From an uncultured Opitutia bacterium (GTDB lineage: Bacteria > Verrucomicrobiota > Verrucomicrobiia > Opitutales > Opitutaceae), in the NCBI GenBank assembly GCA_903896015.1, contig CAITWF010000061.1, positions 1-64,000 on the forward strand: 64,000 nt of DNA, given 5' to 3'. The notes beneath the pieces are model-generated. The model made no database searches. It was not told where the DNA came from and saw only the letters and a program-made list of their open reading frames with translations. How positions within the stretch are numbered: position 1 is the stretch's first letter; the number at the start of each line of letters is the position of its first letter. A program made the translations under genes and the position numbers. Shown here piece after piece: positions 25,918 to 34,299 of the stretch.

Positions 25918-26880
25918 ATGATTACCGGTCCCGCCTGGTCCCAGAAACTCCGCGAAGAAATTGGCAAGGCCGTCGTCGGCCAGGATGCCGCCGTCGAGCG
26001 CTTGCTCGTCGCACTCCTCGCCAACGGCCACGTCCTCCTCGAGGGCATGCCCGGCCTCGCGAAAACGCTCCTCATCCGCTCACTCGGCTCCGCCCTCGGC
26101 GTCCAATTCGAGCGCATCCAGTTTACGCCCGATCTACTCCCGAGCGACGTCACCGGCACGATGATCTTCCAGCCGAAGACGGGCGAATTCACCCCGCATC
26201 ACGGCCCGATCTTCGCCAACCTCGTCCTCGCCGACGAAATCAACCGCGCACCCGCGAAGGTGCAGAGCGCGTTGCTTGAGGCGATGCAGGAACGCCAAGT
26301 CACGATCGGCGGACACACGCATCCGTTGCCGAAACCCTTTTTCGTGATGGCCACGCAAAATCCCGTCGAGCAGGAGGGCACCTACCCACTCCCCGAGGCC
26401 CAGACCGATCGATTCCTGTTCAAGCTGATCGTCGATTATCCGACCGCGGAAGAGGAGTCGTCGATGATGCGCCGCTGGGGCCAAATCACGAAACAGCCGG
26501 CGCTTGCGGCGGTCACCAGCGGCGAGGAACTGCTGGCGCTGCGCACCCAAGTCGACGCGATCCATCTCTCGCCGGCCGTCGAGGGCTACATCCTCGCGCT
26601 TGTCCGCGGCACGCGTGCCCTCGCCGAAAAGGGCACGGGCAAGAAACGCTACCTCAACTTCGGCGCCTCGCCGCGCGCCTCGCTCGCGCTCTACCAAGCC
26701 GGACGCGCGCTCGCTTGGCTGCGTGGTCAGGATTATCTTTCGCCCGCGCTTATCCAGGAGATCGCGCCGGACGTGCTGCGCCACCGCATCGGGCTCACCT
26801 ACGAGGCCGAGGCCGAAGAAATCACGACCGACAAGATTATCGCGCAGGTCGTCCAAAGCACGCCTGTGCCCGCAAACTAA
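25918..26880 (+). CDS. MoxR family AAA+ ATPase of the Bat operon
   Basis: MoxR ATPases act as chaperone-like factors for proteins with von Willebrand A domains. The 320-residue product has Walker A GMPGLAKT, Walker B LVLADEINR, sensor 1 in MATQNPVEQEGTYPLPEAQ, and the C-terminal lid. It is the first gene of a run whose order (MoxR, DUF58, two VWA proteins, BatD) matches the Bat aerotolerance operon. The next gene starts with GTG two bases after this stop. Well conserved over its whole length. Confidence 0.9.
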   Translation: MITGPAWSQKLREEIGKAVVGQDAAVERLLVALLANGHVLLEGMPGLAKTLLIRSLGSALGVQFERIQFTPDLLPSDVTGTMIFQPKTGEFTPHHGPIFANLVLADEINRAPAKVQSALLEAMQERQVTIGGHTHPLPKPFFVMATQNPVEQEGTYPLPEAQTDRFLFKLIVDYPTAEEESSMMRRWGQITKQPALAAVTSGEELLALRTQVDAIHLSPAVEGYILALVRGTRALAEKGTGKKRYLNFGASPRASLALYQAGRALAWLRGQDYLSPALIQEIAPDVLRHRIGLTYEAEAEEITTDKIIAQVVQSTPVPAN

Positions 26881-26882
26881 CC

Positions 26883-27779
26883 GTGCCGGTCACCACGCCA
26901 GCTCACGAAAATCCGCTCGCGCTCCTGCGTCAGTTGGAGTGGCGCGTGCGTCACGCCGTCGAGAATATGCTCAGCGGCGAGTATCGCTCGGCGTTTCGCG
27001 GCCGCGGCATGGAGTTCGATCAGGTCGTGAAATACACCTTCGGCGACGACGTGCGCGACATCGACTGGAACGTCACTGCACGACTCGGCGAGCCCTACCG
27101 GAAAAAATTTGTCGAAGAGCGCGAGGTCACGCTGCTCGTCGTCTTCGAGGATTCGCCGTCGCTGCACTTCGGCTCGGGCGCGCAGTCGAAACGCGAGGCG
27201 CTGCTCGAACTCGCCGGCCTCGTCATGCTGCTCGGTGCCGTCAACCGCGACCGCGTCGGCTTCGTGCATGCGTCGCCCACCGGAAATCTTTTTCGCGAAC
27301 CTGTCCGCGGTCGTGGCCAGATCATGCACGCGGCCGCCACGCTGCTCGCGCGGCCCGCGCCCGCGCCGACCGACGCCGCGCCGGAAATGCCGTGGCGTTT
27401 CCTCGCACGCGCCGCACCGAAGCACAGCGTCATGCTCTGGCTGGGTGATTTCGCGCCGCGCCCCGAGCCCGAGGGCTGGCCCGTGCTTCAGCGCCGCTAT
27501 CAGACGATGGGCTTCCGCGTCGACGATCCGTGGGAGCGCGCGTTGCCCGCCGGAGAAAGTTTCGCCGCCTACGATCCGACAGCAGGGCGGCTCGTGACCC
27601 TCGAGGGCAACGCCGCCGAGCGCGCCGCGCACGCCACGTGGGTTGGCCAACGCGAGGCCGCGTGGCAGGCGCTTTTCCCGAACGCACTGTCCCGCCTCGT
27701 CGTCACGACCGAGGAAAACCGCCTCGACGCCCTCGTCCGCTTCTTCCACGCGCGAATGCGTGCCGGCGCGATCCGCTGA
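26883..27779 (+). CDS. DUF58 domain-containing protein
   Basis: DUF58 proteins accompany MoxR ATPases and have a VWA-like fold. The 298-residue product has the hallmark segments GEYRSAFRGRGMEFD, YTFGDDVRDIDWNVTARLGE and KKFVEERE, then LLVVFEDSPSLHFGS. GTG just after the moxR stop is the likely start; the ATG further upstream in this frame lies inside moxR. The product has no transmembrane region and should be cytoplasmic or peripheral. It is co-transcribed with both neighbours. Confidence 0.87.
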   Translation: MPVTTPAHENPLALLRQLEWRVRHAVENMLSGEYRSAFRGRGMEFDQVVKYTFGDDVRDIDWNVTARLGEPYRKKFVEEREVTLLVVFEDSPSLHFGSGAQSKREALLELAGLVMLLGAVNRDRVGFVHASPTGNLFREPVRGRGQIMHAAATLLARPAPAPTDAAPEMPWRFLARAAPKHSVMLWLGDFAPRPEPEGWPVLQRRYQTMGFRVDDPWERALPAGESFAAYDPTAGRLVTLEGNAAERAAHATWVGQREAAWQALFPNALSRLVVTTEENRLDALVRFFHARMRAGAIR

Positions 27780-27784
27780 ATGCG

Positions 27785-28804
27785 ATGAACCACCTCGTCT
27801 TCAAGGACCCGGTTTGGTTTCTCGCGCTCGCCGCGCTGCCGCTGATTTTCTGGCTGCGCGGACGCCGCCGCGTGCCCGTGCTGCTCGTGCCGTTTGCCGC
27901 CGCGTGGCACCGCGCATCGCTCGCCGCGCCGTCCCGCTGGCCCGTCGGGCTCGCGTTCACCGGTCTCGTGTTGCTCATCGTCGCCCTCGCCCGTCCGCAG
28001 AAAATCGAAGACAAGCGCGAAGTCCACTCGCAGGGCTACGACATCGTCCTCTGCATCGATCTCTCCGGCTCGATGCTCGCCGAAGATTACGTGCGCGACG
28101 GCGAACGCATCAACCGCCTCCAGGCGATCAAGCCCGTCATCCAAGCCTTCATCGACAAGCGCCCCGCCGATCGCATCGGTGTCGTCCTCTTTTCCGGCCG
28201 CGCCTACACGATGGCCCCGCTCACTTTCGATCACGACTGGCTCTCGAAACAGCTCGAACGGATCCGCATTGGCATGATCGAGGACGGCACCGCGATTGGC
28301 GACGGCCTCGGCATCGCACTTACGCGACTCGAACAGGCGAAACGCGAGAGCGGCGGCAAGCGTCAGGGCGCGTTCATCGTGCTCCTCACCGACGGCGCGA
28401 ACAACCGCGGCGCGCTCTCCCCGCAGCAAGCCACGGAGCTCGCGAAGTCCCGCGGTATTCCCGTCTACACCATCGGTGCCGGCCAGGACGGCCTCGTCCC
28501 CTATCCTGTGCTCGACGACCATGGTCGCCGCATCGGTACGCGCCGCATCCCCGCCGATCTCGACGAAGGTGCGCTGCGGGAAATCGCCACCGCCACGGGC
28601 GGAAAATTCTTCCGCGCCTTCGACACCGACACGATCGAGAGTTCCTTCAAGGCGATCGACAAGGCCCAGAAGATCGAATTTCAGGCGAAGAGCTATTTAC
28701 TCACGACGGAGCTGTTCGGCTGGCTCGCGGCTCCCGGTCTCGTGTTTCTCGCGCTCGCAGCGCTGTTCGCGCGTCCGGTCTGGCGCAAGGAGGCGTTTGC
28801 ATGA
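27785..28804 (+). CDS. batA: VWA domain protein BatA
   Basis: The 339-residue inner membrane protein has two N-terminal transmembrane segments (about 8-25 and 50-75), a von Willebrand A domain with an intact MIDAS (DLSGSM, and later LTDGANN), and a C-terminal transmembrane helix (LFGWLAAPGLVFLALAALF). Position after MoxR and DUF58 genes marks it as BatA. The following gene begins inside its stop codon (ATGA), so the two VWA proteins are made in a coupled way. Bat proteins are linked to oxygen or stress tolerance and to the cell envelope. Confidence 0.88.
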   Translation: MNHLVFKDPVWFLALAALPLIFWLRGRRRVPVLLVPFAAAWHRASLAAPSRWPVGLAFTGLVLLIVALARPQKIEDKREVHSQGYDIVLCIDLSGSMLAEDYVRDGERINRLQAIKPVIQAFIDKRPADRIGVVLFSGRAYTMAPLTFDHDWLSKQLERIRIGMIEDGTAIGDGLGIALTRLEQAKRESGGKRQGAFIVLLTDGANNRGALSPQQATELAKSRGIPVYTIGAGQDGLVPYPVLDDHGRRIGTRRIPADLDEGALREIATATGGKFFRAFDTDTIESSFKAIDKAQKIEFQAKSYLLTTELFGWLAAPGLVFLALAALFARPVWRKEAFA

Positions 28805-30648
28805 GCTTCGCGTGGCCGCATCTCCTCTGGCTGCTCGCCGTTCCGCTCGGGGTGCTCGTGCTTGAACTCACGCGCCGCCGACGCTCCGCCGCGGCGTCCA
28901 CGCATCCGAAGATTCTCCGCGCCGAGGCCGGCGCGCGTTCGCTTGAGTTCAAGGGCGCCGGCGATCAACCCGTCGCGCGGGCGAAACCGCGCGTCTGGCT
29001 CTGCATCGGCCTCGCCTTCGCAATTCTCGCGCTGGCGCGTCCGCAATGGGGTCGGCTGGAAGAACCCGTCTTCGATCAGTCGCGCGAAATTCTCCTCGCG
29101 ATGGACCTCTCGCGCTCGATGCTCACGCCCGACGTGAAGCCGTCGCGCCTCGAGCGCTCAAAGCTTCTCATCCAATCGCTGCTCGAAAAACTTCAGGGCG
29201 AGCGCGTCGGCCTCGCGGTGTTTTCCGGCACCTCGTTTTTGCAGAGCCCGCTCAGCGCCGACTACGAAATCCTCCGCGAATTTCTCCCGGCGCTCGGCCC
29301 CGATTTCCTGCCCGAGGGCGGCACGAATTACCACGCGCTGATCGAGACCGCGATCAGCGCCTTCGGCACGAGTAACGCCGCCGATCGGTTCCTCATCATT
29401 CTCAGCGACGGCGAAGCGACCGAAAACGACTGGAAGGAACTCCTTCCCGAGCTGAAGAAAAAAGGCATCCGCGTCATCGGCCTCGGCATCGGCACCACCG
29501 GCGGCGGCATGATTCCCGACGGCACCGGCGGTTTCGTGAAAGACGAGCGCGGCGCCGTCGTCCTCTCGAAACTCGAAAGCTCCACGCTCCAGGAACTCGC
29601 GCAGGCCACTGGTGGCGTTTACCGCGACTCGAGCTCGTGGCTCGATCTTGCTTCGCTCATCAAGGAAACGGTCGAAGCCGGACAAAAGGGAAAATTCGTC
29701 GAGAAAAACACCGTGCGTCTCGTCGAACGATTCCAGTGGCCGCTCGCGCTCGGGTTGTGGTGCCTGCTCGTAAGTCTGTTCTACGAATTTCCCGTCCGCC
29801 CGCGTCCGCGTGACGTCAAACTCGCGACTCCCAACCCCGGCTTTCCGAAGTCGGAAACAGCCAAACTCGCCGCGACCGCAGCGCTGGTTCTGCTCGTCAC
29901 GTGTCACTTGTCGCTCGTCACGCGCGCTGCCGAAGCCGCGCCATCGTCCCCTGCCGCGCCGTTGTCGAAAATTGTCGGCCGTCTCGCCGCCGCCGCCGAG
30001 GGTAGCGCCCGCGATTGGTCCGAACTCGGCCACGAAACCGTCATCTGGGGCTCACACCTGCAAGGCGAACAGCAGCAAGTGCCCGAGGGCCCGGTCCGTG
30101 ACGCCCTCGCCGCCGTCGACACCGGAGCGAAACTCGATCCGAAGGCCACCGACTGGGAAAAACTGCGCCAGGATCTCGAGGCGTTGCTACAAAAGCCCGA
30201 GGAGCAGAAGCAGGACAAAAAGGATCAAAAGCAAAACGATCAGCAGAAGCAGGATCAGAAGGACCAGCAAAAGCAGGATCAAAACCAGCAGAACCAGCAG
30301 CAGAAATCCGATCAACAGCAGCAGCAGGACAAAAAGGACCAGCAGCAGCAAAAATCGGATCAGCAAAAGCAAAACGCCGACGATCAGAAGAAGCCGGGCG
30401 AGTCTGCGTTCGGCGACATGCAGAAAAAAGATCAACCGCCTCCGCCACCGCAGCAGGACAGCGGCACGCAAAAAGTCGGCGGCGCCCCCGAGAAAAAGGA
30501 TCAGCCGCCCGAGTCGGCCGATCCGTCGCTCGCGTTGCCGCTCCAAAAACTCGATCAGCTCCGCAATCAGGATTCTCCCGCCCAGCTTTTCCAACTCATG
30601 GACGGCGACAAAAAGCCGTCCGCGAAAAAGCCCGGCAAAGATTGGTAA
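28801..30648 (+). CDS. batB: BatB-BatC fusion: VWA protein with TPR-like and K/Q/D-rich tail
   Basis: The first ~330 residues are BatB: two transmembrane helices, a VWA domain with MIDAS DLSRSM and a third helix (WPLALGLWCLLVSLFYEF). Another hydrophobic stretch (residues about 360-380) then leads into a segment resembling BatC and a long low-complexity run of Lys, Gln and Asp (about residues 465-545), ending with a conserved short domain (LPLQKLDQLRNQDSPAQLF). BatC is usually a separate gene, so this is a fusion of 615 residues. ATG overlaps the batA stop. The tail probably lies in the periplasm. Confidence 0.83.
   Translation: MSFAWPHLLWLLAVPLGVLVLELTRRRRSAAASTHPKILRAEAGARSLEFKGAGDQPVARAKPRVWLCIGLAFAILALARPQWGRLEEPVFDQSREILLAMDLSRSMLTPDVKPSRLERSKLLIQSLLEKLQGERVGLAVFSGTSFLQSPLSADYEILREFLPALGPDFLPEGGTNYHALIETAISAFGTSNAADRFLIILSDGEATENDWKELLPELKKKGIRVIGLGIGTTGGGMIPDGTGGFVKDERGAVVLSKLESSTLQELAQATGGVYRDSSSWLDLASLIKETVEAGQKGKFVEKNTVRLVERFQWPLALGLWCLLVSLFYEFPVRPRPRDVKLATPNPGFPKSETAKLAATAALVLLVTCHLSLVTRAAEAAPSSPAAPLSKIVGRLAAAAEGSARDWSELGHETVIWGSHLQGEQQQVPEGPVRDALAAVDTGAKLDPKATDWEKLRQDLEALLQKPEEQKQDKKDQKQNDQQKQDQKDQQKQDQNQQNQQQKSDQQQQQDKKDQQQQKSDQQKQNADDQKKPGESAFGDMQKKDQPPPPPQQDSGTQKVGGAPEKKDQPPESADPSLALPLQKLDQLRNQDSPAQLFQLMDGDKKPSAKKPGKDW
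30196..30420 (+). repeat. Low-complexity CAG/AAG/GAT-rich repeat in batB
   Basis: This stretch is built from loosely repeated codons for Gln, Lys and Asp (blocks such as DQKDQQKQ and DKKDQQQQ). It is in frame throughout, with normal codons for the genome, so it is a coding low-complexity tract rather than a non-coding array. Confidence 0.75.
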
Positions 30649-30653
30649 CACCC

Positions 30654-33137
30654 ATGCGTCTCGTCCGCCTCACGCTTCCGTTCCTCTTCGCGCTCCTATT
30701 CGCCGGCGCCGCGCGCGCACAGTCCGTCCACTGGGAAGTCTCTGACGATCCCGGCGAATTGCTGCTGTCCTTCGAAAATTGCTCGACCGACACCGTGCCC
30801 ACCCTGCCCGCCGTCGACGGCGTGCAGTTCAACTACTCTGGTTCCTCGGAGAGTTCACAGATTTCCTTCGGCACGGGTGGAAACAGTTCGCGTCGCACCG
30901 TCTCGCTGCATTTCCGGCTGCGAGCGCGCGCGGGCTCGTTTACGATTCCTGAGTTTGAGGTGAAAACCGACAAGGGCGCGCTGCGCGTGGCGGCCTTCAC
31001 CGGCGGTGGGAACCGCGACTCGGGTCTCGACAACGCCGTCAGCTCACGGCTCATGCCGGCGAATGCGAGCGTCTGGGCCGGCGAAGTGTTTCCGCTCACC
31101 TACACGCTCGATGTCGTGCGCCGCAACTTCAGCCAGCTCTCGCCTACGATCGAATGGAACCCCGCCCCGCTCATCACCGAGGAGTGGTCGAAGCCCGAGG
31201 CGGGCGAGGTCGTTGTCAACGGCGAGCCGCGCTTCAACATCGTCTACAAGGCCCGCGCGATTGCCAAGGCGCCCGGCGTGCTCACGCTCAACAGCGCCAG
31301 CCAGCTCGTAAATCTCCAGACCGGCAGCATCGGCTTCGGCATTTTCCAGACCCCGCGCGTCGAGCAAGTCAACGTCGAGTCGAATCATCCGCGCCTCACC
31401 ATCAAGGCGCTGCCGCCCGCTCCCCCCGGCTTTAGCGGCGGCGTGGGCGAGTTCAAACTCGTCTCGAAAGTTGTGCCGGAGACCGCCGCCATCGGCGAAC
31501 CCGTTACGTGGACGCTCGAACTCAGCGGTACCGGAAACTGGCCCGATGTCGCCGGCCTGCCGTCGCGCGAGGTCTCGAACGATTTCCAAGTCGTCCAGCC
31601 GAAGGCCAAACGCACGCCCGCCGAAGGAAAATTGTTCGATGTCACGCTCGCCGAGGACGTCGTACTCGTCCCGACGAAAGCCGGCACCTACAACCTCGGC
31701 CCGGTCGCCTTCACCTACTTCGATCCGAAGAGCGCCACCTACAAAACGATCACAGCCGCGCGCACCACGGTCACCATTACCGCTCCCAACGCGCCGAAAC
31801 TCTTCACGCCGCCGGCTGCGACCAACCCAACGCCCGCCGCGCCCGCCGCCGCCGAACTCGATCAATCCAAAATCGAGAATCTAAAATCGAAAATTCCCGC
31901 GCCGCCCGGCGGCATCCCGCGCGACCCGCTGACCGGCTCAAAGATCGCGCCGGTTCCGCTCGCACCGCGTGCGCTGCTCGCGTTCGCGCTCGCACCGTTT
32001 GCCCTGCCGCTGCTCGTGTGGGCCTGGCTCGCGCTCCGGCGCGCCCAGCGCACCGATCCGGCACGCGCGCGTCGCGAAGCGCACGCGCGGCTCCGCGGCA
32101 CACTCGCGCAACTCCGCACCGCGCCAAGCCCGCAACTCCTCCTCGCGTGGCAGCACGACGCCGCCGCCCTCTGGCAGGTCGCCCACGCCGCCCCGCCCGC
32201 GACCGCGCTCGTCGAAAAAGAATGGTCGGCCCTCTGGCTCGAATCCGATCGCGCGCTTTACGGCGTCAAATCCGATCTGCCCGCCGACTGGATCGCACGC
32301 GCCGAGGCCGCGCTCGCGGCGAAACGCGTGCCCGGCTTCAATCCGCTCCGCCTGTTTCTCCCGCGCAACCTGCTCCCCTTTGCCGCGCTGCTGCTCCTCG
32401 CGCTCGTGCCCGTCACCATTCTCCGCGCCGCCGTCGCCGATGCAGCGGCCGCCTATCGCAGCGGCGATTTTTCCGCAGCGGAAAAAATCTGGCGCACCGC
32501 GCTCGAAAAAAATCCGACCGATGTCTTCGCGCGCCACAACCTCTCGCTCGCCCTCGCCCAGCAGGAGCACTTTGGCGAGGCCGCCGCGCAAGCCGCGGCG
32601 GCGTTGGTGCAAGCCCCGTCCGAAAAAGCGATCGCATGGCAATTCACTCTCGCAAGCGAGAAAGCTGGCGCCGCGCCCGCGCCGCTCGCGGGCTTCATCA
32701 CTCCCGGACCCGCGCAGTCGCTCGCGATGCGCTTCGCTCCCTCCGAGTGGCAGGTCGTGCTGATCATTGCCTCCGTGCTCGCCGCGATCGCCGTCAGTTG
32801 GCTGCTGATTAATTTCTACGGTCGGCGCGCGCGTTTCTCGACGTGGGCGGCGAGCGCACTGCTCGCCGTCGCCGCGCTGCTCGCCGTCGTGTCGCTTGTG
32901 AGCATCAGCGAATTTGGCGAGACCGCCGACGCGCGCGCCGTGATCGTCTGGCGCGGCGGCGTGCTGCGCTCGATTCCGACGGAGGCCGACACGACGCAGA
33001 AAACTACGGCGCTCGCCGCCGGCAGCGTCGCGATCGCCGACAAGACCTTTCTCAACGACCGCTGGGTGCGCCTCGTCTTCGAAAACGGCCAGACCGGCTG
33101 GGTGCGCCGCGAAGAGTTCGTTCCAATCTGGCGTTAG
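30654..33137 (+). CDS. batD: BatD-BatE fusion protein
   Basis: The 827-residue protein has a signal peptide (RLTLPFLFALLFAGAARA) and a BatD oxygen-tolerance domain with repeated Ig-like units to about residue 400. A transmembrane helix follows (LLAFALAPFALPLLVWAWLAL), then a coiled-coil region, a TPR unit (AAAYRSGDFSAAEKIWRTALEKNP), two more helices and a C-terminal SH3-like domain (DKTFLNDRWVRLVFENGQTGWVRREE). TPR plus SH3 is the composition of BatE, so this is a BatD-BatE fusion. The ATG follows the batB stop by five bases. Together with BatA and BatB it probably forms an envelope complex. Confidence 0.82.
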   Translation: MRLVRLTLPFLFALLFAGAARAQSVHWEVSDDPGELLLSFENCSTDTVPTLPAVDGVQFNYSGSSESSQISFGTGGNSSRRTVSLHFRLRARAGSFTIPEFEVKTDKGALRVAAFTGGGNRDSGLDNAVSSRLMPANASVWAGEVFPLTYTLDVVRRNFSQLSPTIEWNPAPLITEEWSKPEAGEVVVNGEPRFNIVYKARAIAKAPGVLTLNSASQLVNLQTGSIGFGIFQTPRVEQVNVESNHPRLTIKALPPAPPGFSGGVGEFKLVSKVVPETAAIGEPVTWTLELSGTGNWPDVAGLPSREVSNDFQVVQPKAKRTPAEGKLFDVTLAEDVVLVPTKAGTYNLGPVAFTYFDPKSATYKTITAARTTVTITAPNAPKLFTPPAATNPTPAAPAAAELDQSKIENLKSKIPAPPGGIPRDPLTGSKIAPVPLAPRALLAFALAPFALPLLVWAWLALRRAQRTDPARARREAHARLRGTLAQLRTAPSPQLLLAWQHDAAALWQVAHAAPPATALVEKEWSALWLESDRALYGVKSDLPADWIARAEAALAAKRVPGFNPLRLFLPRNLLPFAALLLLALVPVTILRAAVADAAAAYRSGDFSAAEKIWRTALEKNPTDVFARHNLSLALAQQEHFGEAAAQAAAALVQAPSEKAIAWQFTLASEKAGAAPAPLAGFITPGPAQSLAMRFAPSEWQVVLIIASVLAAIAVSWLLINFYGRRARFSTWAASALLAVAALLAVVSLVSISEFGETADARAVIVWRGGVLRSIPTEADTTQKTTALAAGSVAIADKTFLNDRWVRLVFENGQTGWVRREEFVPIWR

Positions 33138-33146
33138 TTCCACCCC

Positions 33147-34277
33147 ATGCCCGACGCTCCGTCCCCTCACTTCGGAAACTACCCCCCGCCGGGCGTAGCT
33201 CCCGCGATTGCGACTTCGGGCAATTCGGCTTCCATCGGCAGTAACCCAAACAACGCCATGGTCGCCAACGCCAATCCTGAAACCGCCGCCTCTCCCGCGA
33301 GCGGCTCGGCCTTTCCTTGGGGCTCACCGACATCGCAGTCACTCGACAACGACGCCACGAAAAGCCTCGTCGAAGCTCTCCCGGAGGACACGCTCCAACT
33401 CATCGTGCGCGAAGCCTATTTGTTCCGTGCCGGCGAAATCATTTTGCAGGCACGCGAAGAGGCGAAGGCCCGGCACGAACAGGTCAGCTCGACGCGGCCG
33501 CCGTTCTTCGCCCTGCGCCGCGCCGAAACCAAGGATGCATTCAACGCCAACCTCGAGGCCGTCGCCCAGGATCTCTCGCTCTACGACAAAGCCGCGAAGC
33601 GCAACGCCGATGCGATGAAGCGCCTTCGCAAATGCGCTGAGCTCCACATCGAGGACTGGTTGCGCGAGAACGACGCGACCTACCACGCCGGCCTCGTCTC
33701 CGAAACCCTCGTCGCCGACTGGCACCGCTGCCTCGTCCGCCTCGACACCGGCCTCAGCGAATTCATCACCGCGATCGGCTCGGCGCGCAACGCGCTTGTC
33801 TCCTCTTCCGCCGACGCCAAGGGCGTGCGCTACGTCTCCGACATCAGCCGCAAGGCCATCATGCAGGCCGCCGAGATGGGCGCGCTGCTCGCGGCAGAGG
33901 TCGCCGCCACCAATGCTCTCGCTGACGAACGCGACCGCAACCTCGCGGGCACGGCGTTTGAGTCCGCGTTTCCTCGCCTCCCCGCGTTTGACTTCGCCGC
34001 CTCACTGCGCGAAGCCGCCGCCATGCCCGTGTCGTTTCTCCAGCAGGAATTCACTAAGATCATGGAGCGTTGCGACGAACTCCGCTCCGTCGGCCTCCCC
34101 GCGCTCCTGCAACAGGTGCAGCAGGCCGAGACCCAGCACGCCGCCGTCAAGGACAGCTACCTCGTGGGCGTCTGGCAGTCGCTGCGCGTCTACGCGATCG
34201 CCCACTACGTTGACGAAAACGATCTCAACCACGTCGCGCGCGAGACCGAGGATATGTTCGAGCAGGGTACGTTTTAG
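33147..34277 (+). CDS. Uncharacterised helical protein after the Bat operon
   Basis: I do not recognise this 376-residue protein. Residues 1-65 are a Pro/Ala/Asn/Ser-rich, probably disordered leader without a signal peptide. The remainder looks almost wholly helical, with two long amphipathic stretches (about 75-185 and 195-365) rich in Ala, Leu, Glu and Arg, and no transmembrane segment. It starts nine bases after the batDE stop in the same direction, so it is likely co-transcribed and may work with the Bat proteins. Normal codon use argues for a real gene. Confidence 0.65.
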   Translation: MPDAPSPHFGNYPPPGVAPAIATSGNSASIGSNPNNAMVANANPETAASPASGSAFPWGSPTSQSLDNDATKSLVEALPEDTLQLIVREAYLFRAGEIILQAREEAKARHEQVSSTRPPFFALRRAETKDAFNANLEAVAQDLSLYDKAAKRNADAMKRLRKCAELHIEDWLRENDATYHAGLVSETLVADWHRCLVRLDTGLSEFITAIGSARNALVSSSADAKGVRYVSDISRKAIMQAAEMGALLAAEVAATNALADERDRNLAGTAFESAFPRLPAFDFAASLREAAAMPVSFLQQEFTKIMERCDELRSVGLPALLQQVQQAETQHAAVKDSYLVGVWQSLRVYAIAHYVDENDLNHVARETEDMFEQGTF

Positions 34278-34299
34278 TGGCGCGCGGCAACGCGCGCAC

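Noticed and set aside
30196-30420. CRISPR-like repeat pattern
   Set aside because: The repeats are irregular codon repeats in frame inside batB, with no spacer structure.
31508-32812. 434-codon open frame in the BatDE gene
   Set aside because: Same-strand alternate frame, very Arg-rich, no motif; BatDE reading is continuous with recognised domains.
31938-33170. 410-codon minus-strand open frame opposite batDE
   Set aside because: Glu/Gly/Arg-rich mirror of the coding strand without any domain pattern.
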